A stretch of DNA of 64,000 nt from Byssovorax sp. (GTDB taxonomy: Bacteria > Myxococcota_A > Polyangia > Polyangiales > Polyangiaceae), in contig JANYGI010000092.1 in NCBI GenBank assembly GCA_025362495.1, forward strand, positions 1 through 64,000, given 5' to 3'. Positions within the stretch are counted from its first letter, which is position 1. Each line of letters begins with the position of its first letter. The translations under genes and the position numbers were made by a program. Positions 17,670 to 27,697 of this stretch are shown here, in pieces. A model generated the notes under the pieces. The model searched no databases. It was not told the origin of the DNA and worked only from the letters and a program-made list of their open reading frames with translations.

Positions 17670-18023
17670 GTGGTCGAGCCTCTCTCCCTGATGGGGATTC
17701 GTTTCCAGAGTGCAGGACCCATAGACGCAGGAGCCTCTGGAAACTTTCGAGAATGCATCGTCGAACATTCCGAAAATGTAGGCAACTTGGTGCACACGTC
17801 GATTTTTGGACGCATTTCGACCGGTTCCACTCCAGCACTGGACATGCGGACGCGATTGCCAGGCGAGGGCGCCATGCCGTACTACCTGCGCTGGTCGGCC
17901 CGGATCGCCGTCGCGCGCTCGACCGAGGGAACGAAGGGCAGTCGTGGGATCCCGTAGTACATCGTGCCTGACGGGTCCGCTCTCCGAGCGGCGCGCCGAT
18001 CTGCGAGCCTCGATCGTCGCGCC
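17670..18023. other. 354-bp divergent intergenic region
   Basis: This separates the small secreted protein (minus) from the kinase regulator (plus) and must hold promoters for both. It contains the perfect 10-bp inverted repeat at 17701-17744, listed separately. It also contains a 5-bp inverted repeat ACATT-N5-AATGT at 17765-17779, in a stretch (17740-17825) that is clearly richer in A/T than the surroundings. No convincing -35/-10 or -24/-12 pair could be assigned by eye, and no open frame here resembles a gene. Confidence 0.5.
17701..17744. promoter_or_regulatory. Perfect 10-bp inverted repeat in the leader of the 17669 gene
   Basis: GTTTCCAGAG (17701-17710) is matched exactly by CTCTGGAAAC (17735-17744), with a 24-base spacer. 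It lies 31-75 bases upstream of the GTG at 17669. It could be an operator for a dimeric regulator or a 5'-leader stem-loop in the minus-strand mRNA. The arms are not GC-only, which makes a chance match less likely than for the many GC palindromes of this genome. Confidence 0.5.
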
Positions 18024-21000
18024 ATGCTCGCCGGCGATCTGATCGCGGAGCGCTTCGAGGTCGGAGGCCTCGCCCGATCGGGCGGGATGGGGGACGTGTA
18101 CCGCGCGCAGGATCGGATCACCGGCGAGCAGGTCGCGGTGAAGGTCCTCCAGGGCAGCCGGGCGCTCGACGGCGCGAGGTTCACCCGCGAGGCCGAGACG
18201 CTCTCGAATTTGCGGCACCCGGGGATCGTCCGCTACGTGGCCCACGGCGCGACGCCCGTCGGCGAGCGCTACCTCGTGATGGAGTGGCTCGAGGGCGAAG
18301 AGCTCGCCGATCGCCTCGATCGCGGGCCGCTCTCGATCGAGCACGCCGTGGGCCTCGCGCGCTGCGTGGCCGAGTCGCTCGCGGCGGCGCACGCCCGCGG
18401 CGTCGTGCATCGCGACATCAAGCCCGGCAACCTCTACCTGCCGGGCGGCGAGGTGGAGCGGTGCAAGATCCTCGACTTCGGCATCGCCCGCTCCGGCCGC
18501 GACGTGCTCACCGCGACGGCCACCGGGATGATGATGGGCACGCCGGGCTACATGGCGCCAGAGCAGGCGCGCGGCGATCCCGATCTCGACGCGCGCACCG
18601 ACGTGTTCGCGCTCGGCTGCGTGCTCTTCGAATGCCTCACCGGCAAGCCCGCGTTCGTCGGCGAGCACGTGATGGCGCTGCTCGCGAAGATCCTCCTCGA
18701 CGAGACGCCGCGCGCTCGCGATCTCGTGCGCGGCGTGCCGCCGCAGCTCGACGATCTCGTCTCGCGCATGATGGCCAAGGAGCCCGACGCGAGGCCGCGC
18801 GACGGGGCCGCCGTGGTGGCCGAGATCGCGGCGCTCGGCTCGATGGAAGGCGCGTTTCGCGCGGTCGCGAGCGCGCCGCCCGAGTCGATCACCCGGCGCG
18901 AGCAGCGGCTCCTCAGCGTGGTGATGATCGGCGGCGAGGACCTGTTCTCGTCCGACTCGGCCACGGCGCCGACGATGACCTCCGCCGAAGCGGCGGGCGC
19001 GCTGTCGCCATTTCGCGTGGCCGTGGAGGCGCGCGGCGGTCGGCTCGAGGTGCTGCCCGGCGGCTTGATCGTGGCGACGATCTCGGGGACGGGGATCGCC
19101 ACCGATCAGGCGGCGCAGGCGGCTCTCTGCGCGCTCGCGGTGCGCGCGTCGATCCCCGATCGCGCGATGGCGCTGGCCACCGGTCGAGGCGAGGTCGCGG
19201 GGCGATTGCCGGTGGGCGAGGCGATCGATCGCGCCGCGAGGATGCTCTACGCGCGTCGCTCGGCGCGGGCGTCGGAGCGCGGGCGCGCCGCTCCGATCGG
19301 CATCGACGAGGTCACCGCCGGGCTGCTGGGCGCGCGCTTCGAGATCGGCGGCGACGCGGCCGGCCTCGAGCTCCGCGGCGCGCGCGCCGTCCACGAGGTC
19401 GCGCGCACCGTCCTCGGAAAGCCGACGTCGTGCGTCGGTCGCGATCGCGAGATCGCGGTGCTCGACGGCGTCTTCGGCGAGTGCATCGAGGAGAGCGTCG
19501 CCCGCGTCGTCCTCGTCACCGGCGCGCCCGGCATCGGTAAATCACGCATCCGCGACGAGTTCGTTCGCTCGCCGAAGCGCCTCGCCGAGGCCCAGATCTG
19601 GATCGCGCGCGGCGATCCGATCCGCGCGGGCTCGGCCTTTGGATTGCTCGCCGAGGCGCTCCATGGCGCGGCTGGCGTGCACGCCGGCGAGCCGCTCGGC
19701 ACGCGCCAGAAGAAGCTCCGCGCCCGCGTCGCGCGTCACGTCTCGGCGGCCGACGTGGCCCGCGTGTCCGAGTTCCTCGGCGAGATCGCCGGCACCCCGT
19801 TCCCCGACGAGGGCAGCGTCCAGCTCCGCGCCGCGAGGCGCGACGCGATGCTCATGGGCGATCAGATGCGCCGCGCCTGGGAGGACTTTCTCTCTGCCGA
19901 GTGCGCCGCGCAGCCGGTGGTGCTCGTGCTCGAAGATCTGCACTGGGGCGATCTCCCCACGGTGAAGCTCGTCGACGCCGCGCTCCGTCGGCTCGCCGAG
20001 CAACCGTTCCTCGTCGTCGCCCTCGCGCGCGCCGAGGTGCACCAGATCTTCCCGAAGCTGTGGGCCGAGCGCGGCCTGCAAGAGATCCGCCTCGGCGCGC
20101 TGACGAAGCGATCGAGCGAGCGATTGGTGCGGCAGATCCTCGGCGCTGACGCGAGCGACGCCGTCGTCGCGCGGCTGCTGGAGCGCGCCGAAGGCAACGC
20201 GTTCTACCTCGAAGAGCTGGTGCGCGCGGCCGCGTCGGGCAAGGGCGCCGAGCTGCCGGAGACGGTGCTGGCGATGGTCCAGGCGCGCCTCGAAGGCCTC
20301 GAAGCCGAGGCGCGGCGGCTCCTGCGCGCGGCGAGCGTCTTCGGCCAGACGTTCTGGTCCGGCGGCGTGGCCGCGCTGCTCGGAGGCTCCGCGCCGACCA
20401 CCAACGCCGCCGAGTGGCTCACGACGTTGCAGGAGCGCGAGGTGATCGTCCGCTCGGGCGAGAGCCGTTTTCCCGGTCAAGACGAGTACGTGTTCCGTCA
20501 CGCGCTCTTCCGCGACGCCGCTTACGCCATGCTCACCGACGGCGACCGCGCCCTCGGTCATCGCCTCGCCGGCCGCTGGCTGGAGCGCCTCGGCGAGCGC
20601 GACGCGATGATGCTGGCCGAGCACCTCGAGCGCGGCGGCCTCCCTGCGAAAGCGGCGATCTGGTATCGCCGCGCCGCCGAGGACGCCCTCGAAGGCAACG
20701 ATCTCGACGCCGTGCTCGCGCGCGCCGACCGCGGTCTTGCTTGCCTCGTCCAAGCGGCCACCGTCGATCCGGAGTCGCGTCAGACGCTGGAGATCAAGGT
20801 CCACGACGATCGAGCCGTGATGTCGTCCGTCCCGATATCGCGCGATCCACCCTCGATCTCGGCTGTTTCGGTCGACGCGCCGCTGGCGGGGGCGCTCCAC
20901 CTCTTGCTCGCGGAGGCCCACCTCTGGCGCGGGAAGCTCGACGACGCGCAGAGCTCCGCGCTCGAAGCGCTCGCCGCGCTGCCGAGCGGCGCGCGGCTCT

Positions 21001-22076
21001 GGTACGACGGCGCGCGGCTAGCGATCATGGCGAGCGGCAGGCTCGGCAACCTCGACTGGGTGAAGACGATCACCGATCTCGTGCGCTCGCAGCCGAGCGA
21101 AACGGAGAGCGCCGAGCTCAAGGTCACGGCGCTGACGCGCGCCGTCGCCGAGCTCTTGCAAGCGGGCCTCTACGATCTCGCGGACGCGGCGCTCGCCGAC
21201 ATCACAGCGATCGCGAGGGAGCACCGGATCACCGATCCCGCGGTCCTCGCGCGCACGCTCGACTCGCACGCGCGTCGGGCGCTGGTCCTCGGGGATCTCG
21301 GCGAGTTCCTTCAGCTCATCGCCGCGGCGCTCGAGAGCTTCGAGAGCGCGGGGCACGTCCGCGCTTCGTGCAACATCCGCGTCAGCGTCGGCTACGCGCA
21401 CCTCCAGCTCGGCGCCTACGTCGACGCCGAGCGCACCCTGCGAGAAGCCTTGATCGAAGCCAATCGCCTGGGTCTGAGCGGCGTCAGCCCCAGCGCCAAG
21501 GAGAACCTCGGCATGGCGCTCGCGGGGCAAGAGCGCTGGGACGAGGCGCGCGCCGTCGCCGTCGAGGCCGTCGAGGCGTTCCGCGCGCAAGGCCACCGCC
21601 GCATGGAAGCCGGCGCGCTGATCTACCTCGCGCTGATGCTGGGCATGTCGGGCGATCTCGAGGCCGCCGAGCGTGAGGCCCGCGCCGCGCTCGCCGTCGA
21701 TCCGCCGCCGCCGATCCGCGCCCACGCGCTCGCCACGCTGGCCGAGGCGCTGCTCCGTCGCGGCGACGCCGAGAGCGCGCTCACCGCCGCGCGCGAGGCC
21801 ACCGATCTCCTCGACACGCTCGGGACCCTCGAAGAAGGCGAGCCGCTGGTGCGCCTCGTCTACGCCGAGGTCCTCCACGCCGCGGGCGATCGCCGCGCCG
21901 CCTCGGCGATCCTCGTCGCCCGCGATCACCTCCTCGATCGCGCGGCCAAGATCCGCGATCCGATCCTCCGCCGGAGCTTCCTCGAGCGCGTCCCCGAGAA
22001 CGCGCGCACCCTCGCGTTCGCCCGCGACTGGGCCGTCGAACCGCCGCCCGCGCTGGCCGTGTCGCCCCCGCAGTAG
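18024..22076 (+). CDS. Ser/Thr protein kinase - pseudo-cyclase - AAA ATPase - TPR regulator
   Basis: About 1350 residues from the ATG at 18024; a GTG at 17964 would add 20 residues. An N-terminal Hanks-type kinase domain (~8-270) has the glycine loop (ARSGGMGDVY), VAVKVL lysine, HRDIKPGN, DFGIAR and GTPGYMAPEQ, so it is predicted active. Residues ~290-430 resemble a class III nucleotide-cyclase homology domain, but the metal-binding Asp positions are replaced (VVMIGG, LPGGLIVATI), so it is probably non-catalytic. From ~470 is an AAA_16/STAND ATPase with Walker A GAPGIGKS (~500) and Walker B VVLVLEDLHWGD (~632). The last ~500 residues are helical TPR-like repeats. Such proteins integrate signals and phosphorylate partners; the input here is unknown. 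Confidence 0.92.
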   Translation: MLAGDLIAERFEVGGLARSGGMGDVYRAQDRITGEQVAVKVLQGSRALDGARFTREAETLSNLRHPGIVRYVAHGATPVGERYLVMEWLEGEELADRLDRGPLSIEHAVGLARCVAESLAAAHARGVVHRDIKPGNLYLPGGEVERCKILDFGIARSGRDVLTATATGMMMGTPGYMAPEQARGDPDLDARTDVFALGCVLFECLTGKPAFVGEHVMALLAKILLDETPRARDLVRGVPPQLDDLVSRMMAKEPDARPRDGAAVVAEIAALGSMEGAFRAVASAPPESITRREQRLLSVVMIGGEDLFSSDSATAPTMTSAEAAGALSPFRVAVEARGGRLEVLPGGLIVATISGTGIATDQAAQAALCALAVRASIPDRAMALATGRGEVAGRLPVGEAIDRAARMLYARRSARASERGRAAPIGIDEVTAGLLGARFEIGGDAAGLELRGARAVHEVARTVLGKPTSCVGRDREIAVLDGVFGECIEESVARVVLVTGAPGIGKSRIRDEFVRSPKRLAEAQIWIARGDPIRAGSAFGLLAEALHGAAGVHAGEPLGTRQKKLRARVARHVSAADVARVSEFLGEIAGTPFPDEGSVQLRAARRDAMLMGDQMRRAWEDFLSAECAAQPVVLVLEDLHWGDLPTVKLVDAALRRLAEQPFLVVALARAEVHQIFPKLWAERGLQEIRLGALTKRSSERLVRQILGADASDAVVARLLERAEGNAFYLEELVRAAASGKGAELPETVLAMVQARLEGLEAEARRLLRAASVFGQTFWSGGVAALLGGSAPTTNAAEWLTTLQEREVIVRSGESRFPGQDEYVFRHALFRDAAYAMLTDGDRALGHRLAGRWLERLGERDAMMLAEHLERGGLPAKAAIWYRRAAEDALEGNDLDAVLARADRGLACLVQAATVDPESRQTLEIKVHDDRAVMSSVPISRDPPSISAVSVDAPLAGALHLLLAEAHLWRGKLDDAQSSALEALAALPSGARLWYDGARLAIMASGRLGNLDWVKTITDLVRSQPSETESAELKVTALTRAVAELLQAGLYDLADAALADITAIAREHRITDPAVLARTLDSHARRALVLGDLGEFLQLIAAALESFESAGHVRASCNIRVSVGYAHLQLGAYVDAERTLREALIEANRLGLSGVSPSAKENLGMALAGQERWDEARAVAVEAVEAFRAQGHRRMEAGALIYLALMLGMSGDLEAAEREARAALAVDPPPPIRAHALATLAEALLRRGDAESALTAAREATDLLDTLGTLEEGEPLVRLVYAEVLHAAGDRRAASAILVARDHLLDRAAKIRDPILRRSFLERVPENARTLAFARDWAVEPPPALAVSPPQ

Positions 22077-22141
22077 CGCCGATCGCGCGCGCGTCCGAGC
22101 CGCGCTTGACGCCTCGCGAACGCGCGCCGTTGATGGCGTCC

Positions 22142-22438
22142 ATGCGCGCCGCTCTCGTCCTCGCCTTCGCCGCCTCGCTCCTGACGCCCGCCTGCTTCAC
22201 CACCAACGGCGCGAGCGCCAACGCGATCCCCGGCGTGCGCGTCCGCGCCGAGAAAGACTTCGACTGCGCGCAGGAGCAGATCCGCATCACCCAGCAGCTC
22301 GGCGGCCGCTTCGAGGCCATCGGCTGCGGTCACCGCGCCACGTACCTCACGGCCTGCGAGGGCCTCCAGTGCACGGTCGAGGAGCAGGGAAAATCGATCC
22401 CGTGGCACGCTCGCCCGGACCCGGTATCGAACCCGTGA
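22142..22438 (+). CDS. Small lipoprotein with conserved GCG motif (paralog of 3404-3820)
   Basis: 98 residues from the ATG at 22142 (MRAALVLAFAASLLTPACF), chosen so that the lipobox LTPAC sits at residue ~17; a longer frame opens at 22106. The mature part has FDCAQEQIRITQQLGGRFEA followed by IGCGHRATYLTACEG. This parallels the pattern in the lipoprotein at 3820 (SCPEDRVEV ... ATGCGHTEILVCHH), so both seem to belong to one myxobacterial family with a conserved Cys-Glu-(I/V), Gly-Cys-Gly-His, Cys pattern. Function unknown. It follows the kinase gene on the same strand at 65 bases. Confidence 0.68.
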   Translation: MRAALVLAFAASLLTPACFTTNGASANAIPGVRVRAEKDFDCAQEQIRITQQLGGRFEAIGCGHRATYLTACEGLQCTVEEQGKSIPWHARPDPVSNP

Positions 22439-22572
22439 ACCCGGCGAAAAAGCTTCGCTCGCCCCCGCCCCCGCCGCATCCCACGCTGCGATTGCCCTTG
22501 CGGAACATTTGACTGAGGCGTTCGCGGGGGGCTTGCGCTAGCCTCGCGTCCCTCTCCAACGGGTCCCCACCG

Positions 22573-23091
22573 ATGCCCTTCATCATCACCGAGAACTGCA
22601 CCGGCTGTACGGCGTGCATCAAGCGCTGCCCTACGGACGCGATCACCGGCGAGCGCAAGCTCCTCCACGTCATCGACCCCGAGCTCTGCATCAACTGCGG
22701 CTCGTGCGGCGTCGTGTGCCCCGACGAGGCCATCTACGACAACGAGGGCAACCTCTGCGAGATGCTGAAGCCCGTCGCGCGGCCCAAGGCCTACGTCGAT
22801 CTCCAGTCGTGCGTCGGCTGCGAGTGGTGCGTCTGGGCCTGCCCGTTCGACGCGCTCGAGATGGTGAAGCTCGCCGGGAGCCACCATTTCCCGGTGTCGG
22901 AGGTGATCGCCAAGAAGTGCGTCGGCTGCACGCTGTGCGAGCTCGACTGCCCCTACGACGCCATCCACATTTTCAAGGGCGACTCGACCGAGGCGCTCAC
23001 CCAGAACGAGCGCAACGCGCGCTTCGAAGAAGAAGTCGGCGCGCGCAAGCCCGAGGCGGCGGCCGTCGACGAAGACGAGAAGGCCGCGTGA
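22573..23091 (+). CDS. Ferredoxin-type protein with four [4Fe-4S] motifs
   Basis: 172 residues with four complete CxxCxxCxxxCP motifs: C9-C19 (CTGCTACIKRCP), C39-C49 (CINCGSCGVVCP), C80-C90 (CVGCEWCVWACP) and C116-C126 (CVGCTLCELDCP). These are arranged as two bacterial-ferredoxin-like pairs joined by a ~30-residue linker. Up to four [4Fe-4S] clusters are expected, making it a cytoplasmic electron carrier or the electron-transfer subunit of an unidentified oxidoreductase. The tail is acidic. The stop overlaps the GTG of the next gene as GTGA, so it is translationally coupled to a predicted tail-anchored membrane protein. No partner enzyme gene is adjacent. Confidence 0.9.
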   Translation: MPFIITENCTGCTACIKRCPTDAITGERKLLHVIDPELCINCGSCGVVCPDEAIYDNEGNLCEMLKPVARPKAYVDLQSCVGCEWCVWACPFDALEMVKLAGSHHFPVSEVIAKKCVGCTLCELDCPYDAIHIFKGDSTEALTQNERNARFEEEVGARKPEAAAVDEDEKAA

Positions 23092-23516
23092 GCGACGAGG
23101 AGCCGGCGGAGACGACTCCGGCCCCGGCGCGTCCGAAGAAAAAGAAGCGGCGCCGGGCCGAGCCCGAGAGCCAGACCGAGACCGGTCGCGAAGTCAGCGC
23201 CGAGTCGCCCGCGCTCCGCCCGCTGGACAGCCGGCACGACGCGCCGCAGATCCCCGCGTTCGCCCTTGATTTCCCGGCTGACCCGGAGCTCGACGCCCTC
23301 GTCGCGGCCTTCGAGAGCGGCGACTACGCGCGCGTCCGTCGCGAGGCGCCGCTGCTCGTGAAGGCCACCGAGAGCGTCGCCGTTCGCAAGGCCGCGCGCG
23401 AGCTCCTGAAGCGCATCGAGCCCGATCCCGTGGCGGTCTACTTGCTCGCGGGGGCGGCGCTGCTGCTCACGTTCCTGGCCTTCTGGTACTGGACCCACCC
23501 GCATGCTTCTCCGTGA
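23088..23516 (+). CDS. Tail-anchored membrane protein, unknown function
   Basis: 142 residues from a GTG that overlaps the ferredoxin stop. The N-terminal ~65 residues are low-complexity, charged and Pro/Lys/Arg-rich. A helical segment (DPELDALVAAFESGDYARVR ... KAARELLKRI) follows, resembling a single TPR-like hairpin. A single hydrophobic helix (VAVYLLAGAALLLTFLAFWYW) lies 8 residues from the end, giving tail-anchored topology with the bulk in the cytoplasm. Its 3' end overlaps the next lipoprotein start by 14 bases. The coupling suggests it docks the ferredoxin at the membrane, which is inference. Confidence 0.72.
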   Translation: MSDEEPAETTPAPARPKKKKRRRAEPESQTETGREVSAESPALRPLDSRHDAPQIPAFALDFPADPELDALVAAFESGDYARVRREAPLLVKATESVAVRKAARELLKRIEPDPVAVYLLAGAALLLTFLAFWYWTHPHASP

Positions 23517-24198
23517 CACCGCGCCACGCGCTCTGCTCGTGATCACCAGCCTCTTCGGCCTCGCCGCGTGCGGCGGCGCCAGCGCCACGACCGAGGCTCC
23601 CGCGTGGCTCGCGCCCGCCGACGGCGCGAAGAAAGCGCTCGTCTCGGGCACCCCGCTCGAGCGCTACTTCCCGCTCGTCGACGGGATGATCTACCACTAC
23701 GTCACCGAGAACGAGATGGGCGAGGCGGGGCTCCTCATCGCCCGCGCCGGCCGCACCAGCGAGCGCGGCGGACAGCTTCATTTCCCGACGGGATCGAAGC
23801 GCTTCGAGTACGCGCCCGACGGCATCACCGTCACGGTGGACGGCGCCGCGATCTACGTCCTCAAGCAGCCGCTCGCCGTCGGCACCACGTGGCGCGGCGA
23901 GCACGGCGGCACCACGCGCATCCTCTCGACGGCGTCGTCGGTCGAGGTCCCGCTCGGCCATTTCGACAGCTGCGTGCAGACGCTCGAAGAGCGCGGCGGC
24001 GATCGGCCCGTGAAGTACGCGACCACGTTCTGCCCGGGCATCGGCGTCGTCCTGCTCGAGGCCGCCAGCGGCGCGAGCCTCGAGCGCGCCTCGCTCAAGA
24101 CCTACGCCGCGCCGATCGAGGTCGGCCTCGACGGCACCGATCGCTTCCAGCTCAAGCAGCCCGCGCCCGAGGCCGCGCCGCCCTCCCTCCCGCGCTGA
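23503..24198 (+). CDS. Lipoprotein, unknown function
   Basis: 231 residues with a signal peptide and lipobox (LFGLAACGG). The mature part starts with a short spacer, then YFPLVDGMIYHYVTENEMGE; the pattern PL-x-DGxxWxY-x(T/S) is common in a family of bacterial secreted beta-rich proteins that start near this motif. Later comes a single FDSCVQTLEE ... TTFCPGIGVVLLE Cys pair. It ends in a Pro-rich tail. It overlaps the tail-anchored gene and forms the third member of the ferredoxin operon. Function unknown. Confidence 0.75.
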   Translation: MLLRDTAPRALLVITSLFGLAACGGASATTEAPAWLAPADGAKKALVSGTPLERYFPLVDGMIYHYVTENEMGEAGLLIARAGRTSERGGQLHFPTGSKRFEYAPDGITVTVDGAAIYVLKQPLAVGTTWRGEHGGTTRILSTASSVEVPLGHFDSCVQTLEERGGDRPVKYATTFCPGIGVVLLEAASGASLERASLKTYAAPIEVGLDGTDRFQLKQPAPEAAPPSLPR

Positions 24199-24450
24199 GC
24201 GGCCGCTCTTCCGCCTCTCCCTACGTGAGGTACGGAGCGCCGCGATCAGCCGTGATCCGCGAGGTTTTTCGCGATTCTCACCGACGCTCCAGATCGCCTC
24301 TCCGGCGCAATCGCCGCGTCAACGCACCACTTGCGCCGCTCTGCGCAGCGCCGCATCCCGCGCGCTGCTCTTTTCCGTCGAGGGAAGTAGACTCGGCGCG
24401 CGCCTTGCCATAGGTGGATCGAGCGAGTCGACCGGCGATCACAGGACCTG

Positions 24451-25593
<1,143 letters not shown>

Positions 25594-25599
25594 GCGTCA

Positions 25600-25614
25600 C
25601 GGCAACCCTTGCCG
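25600..25614 (+). terminator. Short hairpin after kynA
   Basis: CGGCAA (25600-25605) pairs exactly with TTGCCG (25609-25614) across a CCC loop, seven bases after the kynA stop. No U-tract follows. The possible TTG start of the next gene (25609) falls inside this stem, which argues for the later GTG. Confidence 0.4.
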
Positions 25615-25653
25615 CGGCGTGGACCACAGACCTGCCCGAATTGCTTGAGTCGA

Positions 25654-27696
25654 GTGAACGTGGGAAAGGCGCTTCGAGACCATTATCTTCGCATCGACCC
25701 GCGATCGCTGGGGCTGTTCCGCCTCGGCATGGGGCTGGTGCTCATCTACGATCTCCTGCGCCGGTTCCGGTACATCAAGGAGTTCTATTCCAACGACGGG
25801 GTCCTGCCGAACCACAACCACCTCTTCAACCTGCACGGAGCGCAGGTGTGGAGCTTGTTGCACGCGTTCTCGACCGAGGGTGAGAGCACCTTCGCGTTCC
25901 TGCTGATCTTCGTCGCGTACCTCCTGTTCGCGCTCGGCTTCCAGACGCGCTTCTTTCACGCCGTCTCCCTCGTGGCCCTCGTGAGCCTGACGGGGCGCAA
26001 CATCCTCCTCGAGAACGCCGGCAACTACGCGGCGATTGCCCTCCTCGCGTTCACGTTCTTCCTGCCGTGCGGCAGCCGCTTCTCGCTCGACGCGATCCGC
26101 GCCGCGCTCGCCGCCCGGGACGAGAAGACGGCCGCGGCCCTCAACGATCGTCCGGTTAGCCCCGACGACGAGCTCGACGCCCAGCGGCTCCCCGGCTGGA
26201 CGCCGACCTCGCTCGCGGCCTTCGCCGTGCTCGCCCAGGTCGCCATCATCTACCTCGCCACCGCCGCCCAGCAGAAGGGCGCCTGGCGCGACGGCACCGC
26301 GCTTTACTACGGCCTCAACGTCGAGCGCTGGGTCAGCCGTGAAGGCGCCTTTGTGCGTCACCTCTCGCCGGCCATCCTCGCGATCTGGACTCGCCTGCTC
26401 TACCTCGCCGAGTGGGGCATTCCCGCTCTGCTCGTCGTGCCGGTGGGCTTCCGTTACACGCGCACCGGCGCCGCGATCCTCTCCGCGTTCTACGCTCTGA
26501 CACTCGGGATCTTGTTCTCGTTTGGCCTCTACGCGTGGACGCTCCTCGTCGCCTCGCTCCTGCTCCTCCCGAAGGAGATGTGGGCAGGCCTCGAAGGCGT
26601 GCCGAGCGCCTCGCGCCTCCGCACGGTGATCTACGACGCGGACTGCGGGGTTTGCCTCTGGCTCTCTCGCGTCGCCAAGCACGCTGATCTCCGCCACCAC
26701 CTCACCTTCCAGGGCAACGACGACGTGAGCGAGCTCCTCGTCACCGGGAAGCAGGGCGTCTATCGCGTCCCGGCGCCGACGGGCCTCACGCCCACGGTCG
26801 TGCTCGACTCGGTCGTCGTCGCCGACGGCGAGGGCCACACGTTCACGAAGTCGCGGGCCGTCTCCGAGGTGATCGGCGCGCTGCCGCTCGGCTGGGCCGT
26901 CGCCTGGATCTTCCGCGTCCCCGGGCTCAGCAGCCTGTGGGACGTGCTCTACGACGCCGTCGCCAGGCGCCGCCAGAACATCAGCGTGCTCATGGGCAAA
27001 GAGGCCTGTGGGATCACCGCTCCTCACGAGACCGACGCTCCGGCCGGGGCCCAGGGCCCGAAGGCGGACGACGAGGTCGCCCCCGCGATCCGCACGGCGC
27101 GCATCGGCACGGCCTTCGTGCGCGAGCTCGCGGTGGGCGTCGTCTTCGCCGCGATGCTGGCGCAGACCTCGGTCGCCAACGAGCTCCCGTACAAGCTCGC
27201 TCAGCCCAAGTGGCTCGCTTCGGTGGCCGCCTGGCCGCGGATGATGGCCAAATGGGACGTGCTCACCCCCGAGCCCCCGAAGGACGACGAGCTCTTCGTC
27301 ATCGACGGTCAGACCAAGGGTGGGCGCTCGATTGACACTCTCACAGGCAAGGATCCCGTGCTCGATCCGGGCGCGATGCGCGGCGCGGGCCTGGGCCAGC
27401 TCTGGGGCGATTACCTCACCCGGATGCACGAGAAAGAGTGGGTCGACTTCCAGCGTGCCTTCCGCGATTACCTCGCGAAGAGCGGCCCTGCCTGGGACGA
27501 GAAGACGGGCGACGACCAGATAACGGGCCTCGACGCCTACTGGTTGAAGCAGCCGATCCCGGCCCCCGGCGCGGAGCGCGATCCCGCGGCCGTGACGAAG
27601 GAGAAGATGTTCACCCACTCTCGCGGCGGAAAATCCGGCGTCAACGCCGAGAAGATCATGCCGCTCGTTCGCCCCGATCTCAACCTGAAGCGGTGA
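25654..27696 (+). CDS. HTTM-domain membrane protein fused to DCC (thiol-disulfide) domain, intact CxxC
   Basis: About 680 residues from the GTG at 25654 (GTG 25660 and TTG 25609 are alternatives). The N-terminal ~320 residues are polytopic and HTTM-like, the family related to vitamin K-dependent gamma-glutamyl carboxylase: FRLGMGLVLIYDLLRRFRYI, FYSNDGVLPNHNH, FALGFQTR. A DUF393/DCC-type domain follows (VIYDADCGVCLWLSRVAKHA, with C331 and C334), as in YuxK-like thiol-disulfide proteins. After one more hydrophobic segment comes a ~150-residue C-terminal domain (PRMMAKWDVLTPEPPKDDE ... GLGQLWGDYL). It heads a four-gene run with spacings of 1, 33 and 14 bases. The reaction is unknown. Confidence 0.85.
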   Translation: MNVGKALRDHYLRIDPRSLGLFRLGMGLVLIYDLLRRFRYIKEFYSNDGVLPNHNHLFNLHGAQVWSLLHAFSTEGESTFAFLLIFVAYLLFALGFQTRFFHAVSLVALVSLTGRNILLENAGNYAAIALLAFTFFLPCGSRFSLDAIRAALAARDEKTAAALNDRPVSPDDELDAQRLPGWTPTSLAAFAVLAQVAIIYLATAAQQKGAWRDGTALYYGLNVERWVSREGAFVRHLSPAILAIWTRLLYLAEWGIPALLVVPVGFRYTRTGAAILSAFYALTLGILFSFGLYAWTLLVASLLLLPKEMWAGLEGVPSASRLRTVIYDADCGVCLWLSRVAKHADLRHHLTFQGNDDVSELLVTGKQGVYRVPAPTGLTPTVVLDSVVVADGEGHTFTKSRAVSEVIGALPLGWAVAWIFRVPGLSSLWDVLYDAVARRRQNISVLMGKEACGITAPHETDAPAGAQGPKADDEVAPAIRTARIGTAFVRELAVGVVFAAMLAQTSVANELPYKLAQPKWLASVAAWPRMMAKWDVLTPEPPKDDELFVIDGQTKGGRSIDTLTGKDPVLDPGAMRGAGLGQLWGDYLTRMHEKEWVDFQRAFRDYLAKSGPAWDEKTGDDQITGLDAYWLKQPIPAPGAERDPAAVTKEKMFTHSRGGKSGVNAEKIMPLVRPDLNLKR

Positions 27697-27697
27697 C

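Noticed and set aside
17670-19394. Upstream extension of the 17669 gene across the kinase gene
   Set aside because: It is antisense to a well-supported kinase domain and the secreted protein has its own ribosome site and signal peptide.
25609-25653. TTG start of the first HTTM gene at 25609
   Set aside because: It falls inside the small hairpin after kynA and lacks a ribosome site; the later GTG is more plausible.
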